64,000 nucleotides of DNA from Streptomyces sp. L-9-10 (GTDB lineage Bacteria; Actinomycetota; Actinomycetes; Streptomycetales; Streptomycetaceae), in assembly GCF_004151105.1 (NCBI RefSeq), contig NZ_PHRF01000164.1:51500-115499 (forward strand), written 5' to 3'. Positions 31,926 through 40,189 of the stretch are shown piece by piece. Positions within the stretch are counted from its first letter, which is position 1; each line of letters starts with the position of its first letter. The translations under genes were made by a program, and so were the position numbers. The notes under the pieces were generated by a model. The model was not told the origin of the DNA. It ran no database searches and worked only from the letters and a program-made list of their open reading frames with translations.

Positions 31926-32677
31926 ACGACGCACCGGTGACCGCCCCGACGACGATCCCGCAGGCGGCCCCGCCCCGGGCCGCGGCCCTCGCGCTCGGCG
32001 ATGACGCCCTCGTGCTCTCGCACCGGCTGGGGGAGTGGGCGGGACACGCGCCCGTGCTGGAGGAGGAGGTCGCGCTCGCCAACATCGCGCTGGACCTGCT
32101 CGGCCAGGCACGGATCCTGCTCTCCCTCGTCGGGGACGAGGACGAGCTGGCCTATCTCCGCGAGGAACGGACCTTCCGCAATCTCCAGTTGGTCGAGCAG
32201 CCCAACGGCGACTTCGCGCACACGATCGCCCGCCAGCTCTACTTCTCGACCTACCAGCTCTTCCTGTACCGGCAACTGGCCGCCGGGGACAGCGCGTTCA
32301 CCGGCCTCGCGGCCAAGGCCGTCAAGGAGGTCGCGTACCACCAGGACCACGCCGAGCACTGGACGCTGCGGCTCGGCGACGGCACGGCCGAGAGCCATGA
32401 GCGGATGGCGCGGGCCTGCGGGGCGCTGTGGCGGTTCACCGGCGAGATGTTCGAGCCGGTGGAGGGTCTGGAGGTCGACTGGCCGGCTCTGGAGGACAGT
32501 TGGCGCGCATCCGTCACCGGCGTGCTGGAGCGGGCGACGCTGACGCTGCCGGAAGGCCCCCGCTCCGGCGCCTGGCGGGCGGGCGCCGGCCGGCAAGGAC
32601 TGCACACGGAGCCGTTCGGGCCGATGCTCGCCGAGATGCAGCATCTGCACCGCAGTCACCCGGGCGCGTCATGGTGA
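31922..32677 (+). CDS. paaC: 1,2-phenylacetyl-CoA epoxidase structural subunit PaaC
   Basis: Non-catalytic ferritin-like partner of PaaA, 251 aa. GTG start overlapping the paaB stop; no other start gives this coupling. Markers include HRLGEWAGHAPVLEEEVALA, LDLLGQARILLSLVG and VAYHQDHAEHWTLRLGDGT. Metal-ligand positions are only partly kept, as expected for PaaC. It is followed by paaD, whose ATG lies 7 bp before the paaC end. Confidence 0.94.
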   Translation: MNDAPVTAPTTIPQAAPPRAAALALGDDALVLSHRLGEWAGHAPVLEEEVALANIALDLLGQARILLSLVGDEDELAYLREERTFRNLQLVEQPNGDFAHTIARQLYFSTYQLFLYRQLAAGDSAFTGLAAKAVKEVAYHQDHAEHWTLRLGDGTAESHERMARACGALWRFTGEMFEPVEGLEVDWPALEDSWRASVTGVLERATLTLPEGPRSGAWRAGAGRQGLHTEPFGPMLAEMQHLHRSHPGASW

Positions 32678-33231
32678 GCGGCACGGGCTCCCGGACCGCC
32701 GCCCCCTCCACCGCGGCCGCTTCAGCCGCTTCGGGCGATACGCACCCGACCGCGTTGGAGGCCGAGTTGCGCGCACTCGCCGGGGCGGTGCCCGACCCCG
32801 AGCTTCCGGTGCTGACGCTGGAGGAGCTGGGCGTGCTGCGCACGGTCGTGATGTCGGGCCCCGGCCGGGTCCGGGTCGAGCTGACCCCGACCTATACGGG
32901 CTGCCCGGCGATCGAGACGATGTCCGAGGACATCGAGCGCGTGCTGCGCGAGCGCGGCATACCGGACGTCTCGGTCGTCACGGTCCTCTCCCCGGCCTGG
33001 TCGACGGATGACATCAGCGCCGAGGGCCGGCGCAAGCTCGCGGAGTTCGGCATAGCCCCGCCTCGCCCGGTTGCCGCCGACGGGCCCGTACCGCTCTCGC
33101 TCTCGATCCGCTGCCCGCACTGCGGCTCGACCGACACCGAGCTGCTGAGCAGGTTCTCCTCCACCGCGTGCAAGGCGCTGCGCCGCTGCACGGCCTGCCG
33201 TGAACCGTTCGACCACTTCAAGGAGTTGTAG
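32671..33231 (+). CDS. paaD: Phenylacetate-CoA oxygenase assembly protein PaaD
   Basis: SufT/MIP18-like protein required for epoxidase maturation, 186 aa. After a Ser/Ala-rich start of about 20 residues the MIP18 domain shows VPDPELPVLTLEELGVLR and TPTYTGCPAIETM. The C-terminal zinc ribbon has CPHCGS followed by CKALRRCTACREPF. It overlaps the paaC end; its stop is immediately followed by the paaE ATG, so the operon has no gaps. Confidence 0.93.
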   Translation: MVSGTGSRTAAPSTAAASAASGDTHPTALEAELRALAGAVPDPELPVLTLEELGVLRTVVMSGPGRVRVELTPTYTGCPAIETMSEDIERVLRERGIPDVSVVTVLSPAWSTDDISAEGRRKLAEFGIAPPRPVAADGPVPLSLSIRCPHCGSTDTELLSRFSSTACKALRRCTACREPFDHFKEL

Positions 33232-34293
33232 ATGTTCCATCCGCTCCGGGTCAGCGAGGTCGAGCCGCTCACGGACGACGCGGTGGCCGTCACCTTCACC
33301 GTCCCGCCCGAGCTGCGCGCGTCCTTCCGCCACACCCCCGGCCAGCACATCGCCCTGCGCCGAACCGACGCGCGGGGCGGGGAGATCCGGCGTACGTACT
33401 CGATCTGCGCGCCCGCCGGAGCCGATCCCGTGCTGCGGGTGGGGATCCGGCTGGTCGAGGGCGGCGAGTTCTCGACGTACGCCCTCAAGGAACTCGCCGT
33501 GGGCGACGTGGTCGACGTCATGGAGCCGACCGGCCGTTTCACGCTGGAGCCGCGCGCCGGGCACTTCGCGGCGGTCGTCGGCGGCAGCGGCATCACGCCG
33601 GTGCTGTCGATCGCCGCCACCCTGCTGGCGCGGGAGCCCGGCGCCCGGTTCTGTCTGGTCCGCAGTGACAGGACCGTCGCGTCCACGATGTTCCTGGAGG
33701 AGGTCGCCGACCTCAAGGACCGCTATCCGGACAGGTTTCAGCTGGTCAGCGTGGTCTCCAGAGAGGAACAGCAGGCGGGGCTGCCGTCCGGCCGGCTGGA
33801 CCGGGAGCGGCTGATGGAACTGCTGCCCGCGCTGCTGCCGGTCGCCGACGTCGACGGCTGGTTCCTCTGCGGCCCGCTGGGTCTGGTCACCGGCGCCGAA
33901 CGGGCGCTGCGCGGTCTCGGAGTGGCCCGCGACCGTGTCCACCAGGAGATCTTCCATGTCGATGACGCGGCCACGGCCACGGCGGCGCCGGGCACGGCCA
34001 CCGCGCCGGTCCCCGCGCACAGCACGCTCACCGCGACCCTCGACGGCCGCTCGGGCAGCTGGCCCGTCAAGGACGGGGATTCCCTGCTGGAGACCGTGCT
34101 GCGCAGCCGCGCGGACGCGCCGTACGCGTGCAAGGGCGGGGTCTGCGGGACCTGCCGGGCGTTCCTGGTCTCGGGCGAGGTCAGGATGGACCGTAACTTC
34201 GCGCTCGAACCGGAAGAGACGGAAGCGGGCTATGTGCTGGCCTGCCAGTCCCATCCGGCGACCGCGGAAGTGGAGTTGGACTTCGACCGCTGA
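33232..34293 (+). CDS. paaE: 1,2-phenylacetyl-CoA epoxidase reductase PaaE
   Basis: Electron-transfer subunit passing electrons from NADPH to the PaaA diiron centre, 353 aa. FAD-binding domain about 5-105 (RRTYSICAPAG-like RTYSIC), NAD-binding domain about 110-235 with GGSGITPVLSI, and a C-terminal plant-type 2Fe-2S ferredoxin domain (about 265-350) with CKGGVCGTCRA and a fourth Cys in LACQSHP. Last gene of paaABCDE. A hairpin at 34343-34370 follows. Confidence 0.95.
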   Translation: MFHPLRVSEVEPLTDDAVAVTFTVPPELRASFRHTPGQHIALRRTDARGGEIRRTYSICAPAGADPVLRVGIRLVEGGEFSTYALKELAVGDVVDVMEPTGRFTLEPRAGHFAAVVGGSGITPVLSIAATLLAREPGARFCLVRSDRTVASTMFLEEVADLKDRYPDRFQLVSVVSREEQQAGLPSGRLDRERLMELLPALLPVADVDGWFLCGPLGLVTGAERALRGLGVARDRVHQEIFHVDDAATATAAPGTATAPVPAHSTLTATLDGRSGSWPVKDGDSLLETVLRSRADAPYACKGGVCGTCRAFLVSGEVRMDRNFALEPEETEAGYVLACQSHPATAEVELDFDR

Positions 34294-34342
34294 GCGACCG
34301 TGACCACCGAACGACCTGACCACCGAACGTCTGACCGCCGAT

Positions 34343-34370
34343 CCGGGGCCCGGCTCACTGCGTGCCCCGG
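34343..34370. terminator. Hairpin after paaE
   Basis: CCGGGGC (34343-34349) pairs with GCCCCGG (34364-34370). A second stem, CTCTGAG (34376-34382) with CTCAGAG (34389-34395), overlaps the rhodanese stop codon. Together they separate the convergent genes. Confidence 0.6.
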
Positions 34371-34389
34371 AAGGGCTCTGAGACGGGCC

Positions 34390-34734
34390 TCAGAGGACGA
34401 ACGCCGGGCTGCCGTTGTCCGTGACCATCGGACGCCCGGCGCCGTCCCAGGCGAGCATCCCGCCGTCCACGTTCACCGCGTCGACACCCTGCTGAACCAG
34501 ATACTGGGTGACCTGAGCCGACCGGCCGCCGACCCGGCACATGACATAGGTCCGTCGGCCCTCGGCCACCGCCTCGGTCACCTCACCGAAGCGGGCCACG
34601 AAGTCGCTCATCGGGACATGCAGCGCGCCCTCGACATGGCCGGCCGCCCACTCGTCGTTCTCCCGGACATCCAGCACCAGGCCGTCGGCCGGGACCGCCG
34701 CGGCATCGACCGAGGGCAGCGGGGCGAAGTTCAT
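34390..34734 (-). CDS. Single-domain rhodanese-like sulfurtransferase
   Basis: Sulfur carrier of the rhodanese fold, 114 aa. The ATG at 34734 has GAGAAGG at good spacing. LVLDVRENDEWAAGHVEGAL is the entry motif of the fold, and the active-site loop is CRVGGRS with the catalytic Cys. It may pass sulfane sulfur to a cofactor or act in cyanide/sulfide handling; the partner is unknown. Convergent with paaE. Confidence 0.9.
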   Translation of the reverse strand: MNFAPLPSVDAAAVPADGLVLDVRENDEWAAGHVEGALHVPMSDFVARFGEVTEAVAEGRRTYVMCRVGGRSAQVTQYLVQQGVDAVNVDGGMLAWDGAGRPMVTDNGSPAFVL

Positions 34735-34809
34735 GGAAAGTGCCTTCTCTCGTACGTGACCGGGGCGGGCGGGATTCCGGACCGGGACCAGGAGGACCAA
34801 GCCCTGCGG

Positions 34810-34845
34810 ACCGGCACCGGCACCGGCACCGGCACCGGCACCGGC
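34810..34845. repeat. Six ACCGGC hexanucleotide repeats
   Basis: Six perfect tandem copies of ACCGGC upstream of the rhodanese gene. Simple-sequence tract in the spacer 34735-34918, where nothing else is recognisable. Confidence 0.9.
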
Positions 34846-34918
34846 CTGATGGTCTTCCGAACGTCCCCGCGGGCTCCCGCCCGATCAGCGGGCTCCCGGT
34901 CGGGGGCTCCGAAAAAAT

Positions 34919-35773
34919 CTACTGCACCAGCCTTGCCAGTTCCGTCTCACGCTCGGAGACCTCCGCGAGCAGTTGCTCGGCGATCTCCTCCAGCAGCCGG
35001 TCCGGGTCGTCCGGAGCCATCCTGAGCATCGCGCCGATCGCGCTCTCCTCCAGCTCCTTGGCGACCACCGTCAGCATCTCCTTGCGCTGCGCCAGCCACT
35101 CCAGCCGGGCGTAGAGCTCCTCGCTCTCGCTCAGCCGAGGCGCCAGCGGCTCCGGCCCCGCCGCCCATTCCGCGACGAGTTCCTGGAGCAGAGGCTCGTC
35201 CCCCCGCCCATAGGCGGCGTTCACGCGTGTGAGGAACTCCTCACGCCGCGCCCGCTCCTTCTCGTCCTGCGCCAGATCCGGATGCGCCTTGCGCACCAGA
35301 TCGCGATAGAGCTTGCGGGCCTCGTCGCTCGGCCTGACCCGCTTGGGCGGCCGCACGGGCTGATCGGTCAGCATCGCCGCCGCCTCCGGCGACAAGCCGT
35401 CGGAGTCGAGCCAGTCGTGGAACAGCTCGTCCACACCCGGCATCGGCTGCACCAGCGCGCGGGCCTCGCGCGCCTTGCGCAGATCCTCGGGATCACCGGT
35501 GCGCGCCGCACGGGCCTCGGCGATCATCGCGTCCAGCTCGTCGAGCCGGGCGTACATCGGGCCGAGCCGCTGGTGGTGCAGGCGGGAGAAGTTCTCCACC
35601 TCGATCCGGAAGGTCTCCAGCGCGATCTCGAACTCGATCAGCGCCTGCTCAGCGGCGCGCACGGCCGTCTCCAGCCGGGCCTCCGGACGCGGCGCCGCCC
35701 CCGCGTCGGGCGCGTCTCGTACGTCCTGCTCATCGTCGTTTCGGATCGTCGGCTCCCCAGGGGCGTCGTGCAT
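34919..35773 (-). CDS. J-domain (DnaJ-like) protein with N-terminal coiled coil
   Basis: Co-chaperone-like protein of 284 aa; ATG at 35773, with GTG at 35776 as alternative. Residues 40-110 form charged helices suitable for a coiled coil. A degenerate J domain at about 140-200 contains KLYRDLVRKAHPDLAQDEKE with the HPD triad at about 164-166. The final 80 residues are again helical and acidic. There is no Gly/Phe or zinc region, so this is a type III DnaJ-like protein that could recruit an Hsp70. No operon partner is evident. Confidence 0.75.
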   Translation of the reverse strand: MHDAPGEPTIRNDDEQDVRDAPDAGAAPRPEARLETAVRAAEQALIEFEIALETFRIEVENFSRLHHQRLGPMYARLDELDAMIAEARAARTGDPEDLRKAREARALVQPMPGVDELFHDWLDSDGLSPEAAAMLTDQPVRPPKRVRPSDEARKLYRDLVRKAHPDLAQDEKERARREEFLTRVNAAYGRGDEPLLQELVAEWAAGPEPLAPRLSESEELYARLEWLAQRKEMLTVVAKELEESAIGAMLRMAPDDPDRLLEEIAEQLLAEVSERETELARLVQ

Positions 35774-35821
35774 CACCCGTCCAGCGTAAGGGCGAACGCG
35801 GTGGCCCCCGCGCCGTCCCAT

Positions 35822-35859
35822 GCCGTCACACCCCTGGACCGACAGCCGTCACACCCCTG
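35822..35859. repeat. 15-bp direct repeat
   Basis: GCCGTCACACCCCTG occurs at 35822-35836 and 35845-35859, in the spacer between the J-domain and DUF2252 genes. Confidence 0.75.
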
Positions 35860-35932
35860 AACCAGCGAGCCCGACGGACCAGCGGGTCCGGCACCCCGTC
35901 CGCCAGGGCCCCGCGGTCCGAGCGGACGACGC

Positions 35933-36001
35933 CACCCCCTCGGACCTAGCACCCCCTCGGACCTAGCACCCCCTGGGACCTACTGCCGATCTCGGACCTA
36001 C
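35933..36001. repeat. 17-bp tandem repeats running into the DUF2252 stop codon
   Basis: CACCCCCTCGGACCTAG at 35933-35949 and 35950-35966, a variant at 35967-35983, and a degenerate unit at 35984-36001 that includes the TAG stop of the DUF2252 gene. On the coding strand each unit starts with a TAG or GTAG, as if the end of the gene had been copied downstream. Confidence 0.85.
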
Positions 36002-37479
36002 TGGTCCAGCTCGGCCGCGATCCGCCCGCTCCTGATGGCCGCCAGCAGCTCGGCGTGGTCCGCCTCCGTACGGTCCGCGTACGCCATGGCGAACGCCGCC
36101 ACGGCCCCGTCCAGCTCCTCGCTCTTGCCGCAGTATCCGGCGATCAGCCGCGGGTCCACGCTGTGCGCGTGGGCCCTGGCCAGCAGCGCGCCGGTCATCC
36201 GTCCGTAGTCGTCTATCTGGTCGGCCGGAAGCGCCGCCGGGTCCACGCTCCCCTTGCGGTTCCTGAACTGCCGTACCTGACAGGGCCTGCCCCGGACCGT
36301 CGTCCACCCCAGCAGGCTGTCGCTGACCACCTGCATCCGCTTCTGCCCCAGCACCACACGCCGTCCCTCGTGCACCGCCTCCGGCGCCTCGAAGCCCACG
36401 GCCGGCAGATGGGGCAGCAGGGCTGAGGGCCGCGCCTCCTTCACCTGGAGGACCAGCGGCTCGCCCCGGTGGTCGAGGAGCAGCACCACATACGACCGCG
36501 TCCCGACGCTGCCGGTACCGACCACCCGGAACGCCACATCGTGGATCGCGTACCGCGCGAGCAGCGGCAGCCGGTCCTCCGAGAGCGTGCCCAGATACTC
36601 CTCCAGCGAGGCGGCGACCGCCGCGGCCTCCTCGTCGGACACCCGCCGCAGGACGGGCGGCGCGTCCACGAACCGCCGCGTGGCCCCGCCCGCGTCCCCG
36701 CCCACGCCGGGCACCGTCTCGGTGGCCTTGGCCGCGAACCGCGCGCTCGTGTTGTTGCGCGCCTTCTCCGACACGCGTTCCAGCGTGCCGGCCAGGTCGC
36801 GCGCGTTCGCGTGCGAGACCAGCTCCTCATCCGCGATGGCGTTCCACGCGTCGAGCGCGGGAAGCTTCGTCAGCAGCCGCATCGTGCGCCGGTAGGCGCC
36901 CACCGCGTCGTGTGCCCCCTGCCGGCAGGTGTCCTCGTCCGCTCCCGCCTCGCGGCCGGCCAGCACCAGTGAGGTGGCGAGCCGCTTGACGTCCCACTCC
37001 CAGGGGCCGGCCACGGTCTCGTCGAAGTCATTGAGATCGATCACGAGCCGGCCGCTCGCGTCCCCGTACAGACCGAAGTTCGCCGCGTGCGCGTCCCCGC
37101 AGATCTGCGCGGCGACGCCGGTGACCGGGGTGCCCGTCAGATCGTGGGCCATCAGCCCGGCGGCGCCCCGCAGAAAGGCGAACGGGGTCGCGGCCATCCG
37201 CCCCACCCGCAGCGGCGTCAGCCCGGGCACCCGGCCGCGGCTCGACTCCTCGACGGCCCGCACCGCGTCGGGCCGCCCCGCCGTGAACACCACCGAGTCG
37301 TGCGCGGACCTCGGCACCCGGCGCCGGAGCGCCTTGCCCCGGCCCTTGGGCGTCTCCGCCCCGCCCACGGCCGTACGCGGCGCGAAACCCGGCACCACCG
37401 GAATGCGCGCGCTCCCGGAAACCCCGGAGCCCTCGGAAACCGTGCGCGACGTGTCCGCCGCCGACCCGACATCGCCCAT
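35998..37479 (-). CDS. DUF2252 family protein
   Basis: Protein of unknown function with a kinase-like (APH-related) core, 493 aa. The ATG at 37479 follows GGGGGAGG. Family markers: ICGDAHAANFGLYGD, LNDFDETVAGPWEWDVKRLA, and RQFRNRKGSVDPA near the end. The HAANFG and DFDET stretches resemble the catalytic loop and metal site of APH kinases, so phosphotransfer is possible but unproven. It stands alone. The sequence of tandem repeats after its stop is unusual. Confidence 0.83.
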   Translation of the reverse strand: MGDVGSAADTSRTVSEGSGVSGSARIPVVPGFAPRTAVGGAETPKGRGKALRRRVPRSAHDSVVFTAGRPDAVRAVEESSRGRVPGLTPLRVGRMAATPFAFLRGAAGLMAHDLTGTPVTGVAAQICGDAHAANFGLYGDASGRLVIDLNDFDETVAGPWEWDVKRLATSLVLAGREAGADEDTCRQGAHDAVGAYRRTMRLLTKLPALDAWNAIADEELVSHANARDLAGTLERVSEKARNNTSARFAAKATETVPGVGGDAGGATRRFVDAPPVLRRVSDEEAAAVAASLEEYLGTLSEDRLPLLARYAIHDVAFRVVGTGSVGTRSYVVLLLDHRGEPLVLQVKEARPSALLPHLPAVGFEAPEAVHEGRRVVLGQKRMQVVSDSLLGWTTVRGRPCQVRQFRNRKGSVDPAALPADQIDDYGRMTGALLARAHAHSVDPRLIAGYCGKSEELDGAVAAFAMAYADRTEADHAELLAAIRSGRIAAELDQ

Positions 37480-37602
37480 GGCGTGCCGCCTCCCCCGTAC
37501 TCGTGCGAGATCAACCACACACGACGTTACCGCCGGGCCCGACAGCCGTCCTCCCCTGTGGAAAACCCCGGCCCGCTCCCGCTGCGCCCCTGTGGACAGG
37601 GC

Positions 37603-37953
37603 CTAGCAGCTGCCCTCCGAAGCCCCTCGCAGATGGGACTCGGCCCACAGCGCCAGCTCCTTCAGCGCGGGTTCCATCGCCGCCCCCGCCTCCGTCAGCC
37701 GGTACGAGACCCGCAGCGGCGGCCCCTCATCAACCTCCCGCACGACCAGCCCCGCCGCCCCCAGCTCCGTGAGCCGGTCCGAGAGCATGCGCTCGCTGAT
37801 GCCGGGGATCGCCCGGCGCAGCTCCGCGAAGTAGACCGCTCGTTCCATCAGTACGGAGATGATCGGCCCGGTCCACCGCTTGCCGAGCAGCTCGAAGACG
37901 CGCGTGATGCTCACGTCCACCTTCTTGCACGCGTCCTCACTGTGGTCCGCCAT
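37603..37953 (-). CDS. HxlR-family transcriptional regulator with N-terminal cysteine
   Basis: Winged-helix regulator, 116 aa, family length. HTH: RVFELLGKRWTGPIISVLME, then ISERMLSDRLTELGAAGLVV and the wing. Cys9 lies just before the HTH, near the place of the redox Cys of Bacillus YodB. The divergent neighbour is an azoreductase, and YodB represses azoreductase azoR1 in response to quinones and diamide, so the pair probably forms a comparable thiol-stress switch. The start could also be ATG 37959. Confidence 0.85.
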   Translation of the reverse strand: MADHSEDACKKVDVSITRVFELLGKRWTGPIISVLMERAVYFAELRRAIPGISERMLSDRLTELGAAGLVVREVDEGPPLRVSYRLTEAGAAMEPALKELALWAESHLRGASEGSC

Positions 37954-37965
37954 ACGCACAGAGTA

Positions 37966-37978
37966 CTGGTTTTCCCAG
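37966..37978. promoter_or_regulatory. Candidate operator in the hxlR/azoR divergent promoter
   Basis: CTGG-TTTTC-CCAG is an inverted repeat 13 bp before the regulator's ATG, touching TACTCT, a possible -10 of the regulator on the minus strand. Further on, at 37985-38016, the spacer is AT-rich with TATGTT (38003-38008) as possible azoR -10. Confidence 0.5.
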
Positions 37979-38073
37979 GCGGGATGAAAAAAAGTAAGCG
38001 GCTATGTTATCTATAGGACCGAACGGAACTTCCGTCCGTTCGCCGTCATACACCACCCCTCATGGAGACCCTC

Positions 38074-38691
38074 ATGGCCACGCTTCTGCACATCGACTCC
38101 GCCGTCTTCCCCGAAGGCTCCGCCTCGCGCGACATCACGGCCGCCTTCGTCCAGTCCTGGCGGGAGCAGCACCCCGAGGGAAAGATCATCTACCGCGATC
38201 TCGCCGCCGCCCCGCTGCCCCACCTGAACGTCAGCGCCGCCGCCGCGGGCGCGGACGACGCGCTGCGCGCGGAACTGGCCGCCGAACTGGCCGAGGCCGA
38301 CGCCGTACTGATCGGCGCGCCGATGTACAACTTCACGATCCCGTCCACCCTGAAGGCGTGGCTCGACCAGGTGATCATCGTCGGCCACAACGCGGGCCGC
38401 CCCGACGCGCCGCTGGCCGGCACCCCGTTCACGATCGTCGCCAGCCGCGGCGGCTCGTACGCCCCCGGCACCCCGCGCGAGGACAGCGAGTTCGTCCAGA
38501 ACTACCTGGAGAAGGTGCTGGCGAACATGTTCGGCACCACCCAGATCGACTTCATCGTCCCGGAGCTGACCCTGGCCCACACCAACCCGGGCATGGCCGA
38601 CCTCATCCCGCTCGCCGAGGCGTCCCGCGCCAAGGCGGAGGAGGAGGCCACCCAGAAGGCCAAGGCCCTGGCCACCCGCCTCGCCGCCTGA
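38074..38691 (+). CDS. azoR: FMN-dependent NADH-azoreductase
   Basis: Flavodoxin-like oxidoreductase reducing quinones or azo dyes with NADH, 205 aa. The ATG at 38074 follows GGAGA; an in-frame ATG at 38062 is possible. Flavin-binding markers: SASRDITAAF near the N-terminus, PMYNFTIPSTLKAWLDQV and ASRGGSYAPGTPRE. Divergent from the HxlR-type regulator, which is its likely repressor. A hairpin at 38797-38832 follows. Confidence 0.92.
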   Translation: MATLLHIDSAVFPEGSASRDITAAFVQSWREQHPEGKIIYRDLAAAPLPHLNVSAAAAGADDALRAELAAELAEADAVLIGAPMYNFTIPSTLKAWLDQVIIVGHNAGRPDAPLAGTPFTIVASRGGSYAPGTPREDSEFVQNYLEKVLANMFGTTQIDFIVPELTLAHTNPGMADLIPLAEASRAKAEEEATQKAKALATRLAA

Positions 38692-38796
38692 GCGCCACCA
38701 AGCACCCGAGCGCTCCCGGGCGCCACAAAACACGCAGAGCACCTGCACGGTACAGAGCACAGAGAAGACACAGCGGGCACACAGAGCGCCCGAAGC

Positions 38797-38832
38797 CATG
38801 CCTCCCACGGGACCCCGCCCGCGGGAGGCATG
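38797..38832. terminator. Hairpin after azoR
   Basis: CATGCCTCCC (38797-38806) pairs with GGGAGGCATG (38823-38832). It lies about 105 bp after azoR. Confidence 0.6.
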
Positions 38833-38861
38833 TCTCACACCCGGACGTCTCACACCCGGAC
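38832..38861. repeat. Perfect 15-bp tandem duplication
   Basis: GTCTCACACCCGGAC at 38832-38846 is repeated exactly at 38847-38861, between the azoR hairpin and the tRNA terminator. Confidence 0.85.
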
Positions 38862-38880
38862 ACCGGGAAGACACGACGAA

Positions 38881-38913
38881 GAAGCCCCGTAGGTCGATGA
38901 CCTACGGGGCTTC
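38881..38913 (-). terminator. tRNA-Leu terminator
   Basis: A perfect 15-bp stem (38881-38895 with 38899-38913) with a 3-nt loop, 7 nt beyond the 3' end of the tRNA on the minus strand, followed by a TTCTTCGTC tract. Confidence 0.88.
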
Positions 38914-38919
38914 CATCTG

Positions 38920-39003
38920 TGCGCGAGGGGGGAGTTGAACCCCCACGCCCTTTCGGGCACTGGAACCTGAATCCAGCGCGTCTGCCTATTCCGCCACCCG
39001 CGC
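38920..39003 (-). tRNA. tRNA-Leu(CAG)
   Basis: Eighty-four-nucleotide class II tRNA read on the minus strand. The acceptor stem is GCGCGGG paired with the 3' end CTCGCGC plus discriminator A. The D arm reads GTGGCGGAATAGGCAGACGC, typical of tRNA-Leu. The anticodon loop TTCAGGT gives CAG, decoding CTG. A long variable arm (GCCCGAAAGGGC) and the TpsiC stem GGGGG/CCCCC follow. CCA is not encoded. This is not bldA, which reads TTA. A TAATCT on the minus strand near 39062-39068 may be its -10 box. Confidence 0.95.
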
Positions 39004-39318
39004 ATTGGGTGTGCCGTCCGGTGCTTCACCTGCTGGTGTGCGCTCCTGGCGACATCGAGAAGATTAGCACGGTGCGGAGGGTGGGTTCACCTCCGTTTGT
39101 TTCGATGACCCGGCCGCGGAACAGGGAACGAACAGCGGCCGCCCCCCACTCCTCGTGAGTGCACCCCGGGTGCGGGACACTGGCGTCAGGCCGCCTCTAC
39201 GATCCGTGTGAGAGGTGACACTCATCGACGGGGCAGACAAGGGGAACCAGCCGATTTCCCGACGCGTGGATACGATCAGTAAGCAGTACCAGGACGGCCA
39301 CTACGGAGGAGGTGCCCC
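39004..39318. promoter_or_regulatory. Divergent spacer between tRNA-Leu and fhaA
   Basis: About 315 bp without a gene. It should contain the tRNA promoter on the minus strand and the fhaA operon promoter on the plus strand; TACGAT at 39271-39276 is a possible -10 for the latter. GCACCCCGGGTGC near 39162 is a short palindrome. I see no small ORF with coding bias. Confidence 0.5.
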
Positions 39319-40179
39319 ATGGGAGTCATGAAGCGTTTCGAACAGCGTCTCGAAGGTTTGGTCAATGGCACCTTCGCGAAGGTGTTCAAGTCCGAGGTCC
39401 AGCCCGTCGAGATCGCGGGTGCCCTCCAGCGCGAATGCGACAACAACGCAACGATCTGGAACCGCGAGCGGACCGTCGTACCCAATGACTTCATCGTGGA
39501 GCTGAGCACGCCCGACTACGAGCGCCTCAGCCCGTACTCCGGACAGCTCGGCGACGAGTTGTCCGGACTCGTCCGCGATTACGCCAAGCAGCAGCGCTAC
39601 ACCTTCATGGGCCCGATCAAGGTCCATCTGGAGAAGGCCGAGGATCTCGACACCGGCCTGTACCGCGTCCGCAGCCGCACGCTGGCGTCCAGCACGTCCC
39701 AGGCGCCCGAGCGCGGTCCCGCGGGCTCCCCGGTGCCCGCCTCCCCGCACGGTGGCGCGCCCGGCGCCGCTCCCGGCGGTTACGGGTACCCGCCCGCCGC
39801 GGTCCCTCCCATGCCGCCCGCTCCACCGCCCGGTGGCGGCCACGCGCCCGCGGCGCACCGCCCTCCGGCCCCCGGCCCCGGCTCGCCGCCGCACGGCCAG
39901 GTGCGCCGCTGGATCGAGATCAACGGCACCCGCCACCAGATCTCCCGCGCGACACTCGTCCTGGGCCGCAGCACCGACGCGGACGTACGGATCGACGACC
40001 CCGGCGTATCGCGCAGGCACTGCGAAATCCGCACCGGGACGCCCTCGACCATTCAGGATCTCGGGTCGACCAACGGCATCGTGGTAGACGGACAGCACAC
40101 CACCCGCGCTACGCTCCGCGACGGCTCGCGGATCGTCGTGGGCAACACCACCATCGTTTACAGGCAAGCCGAAGGGTGA
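39319..40179 (+). CDS. fhaA: FHA domain protein FhaA (DUF3662-FHA)
   Basis: Phosphothreonine-binding adaptor of the PknB pathway, 286 aa. The N-terminal DUF3662 domain (about 1-115) starts MGVMKRFEQRLEGLVNGTFA, the FhaA hallmark. A Pro/Gly-rich linker (about 127-195) follows. The FHA domain (about 205-286) has LGRSTDADVRIDD, SRRHCEI and DLGSTNGIVVDG, the residues that hold pThr. GGAGGAGG precedes the ATG. First gene of fhaA-fhaB-pstP-ftsW-pbpA-pknB; in mycobacteria FhaA binds the MviN/MurJ pseudokinase domain and peptidoglycan synthesis proteins. Confidence 0.95.
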   Translation: MGVMKRFEQRLEGLVNGTFAKVFKSEVQPVEIAGALQRECDNNATIWNRERTVVPNDFIVELSTPDYERLSPYSGQLGDELSGLVRDYAKQQRYTFMGPIKVHLEKAEDLDTGLYRVRSRTLASSTSQAPERGPAGSPVPASPHGGAPGAAPGGYGYPPAAVPPMPPAPPPGGGHAPAAHRPPAPGPGSPPHGQVRRWIEINGTRHQISRATLVLGRSTDADVRIDDPGVSRRHCEIRTGTPSTIQDLGSTNGIVVDGQHTTRATLRDGSRIVVGNTTIVYRQAEG

Positions 40180-40189
40180 AGCGGGGGCA

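Noticed and set aside
38920..39003. bldA (tRNA-Leu UAA)
   Set aside because: The anticodon is CAG, not TAA.
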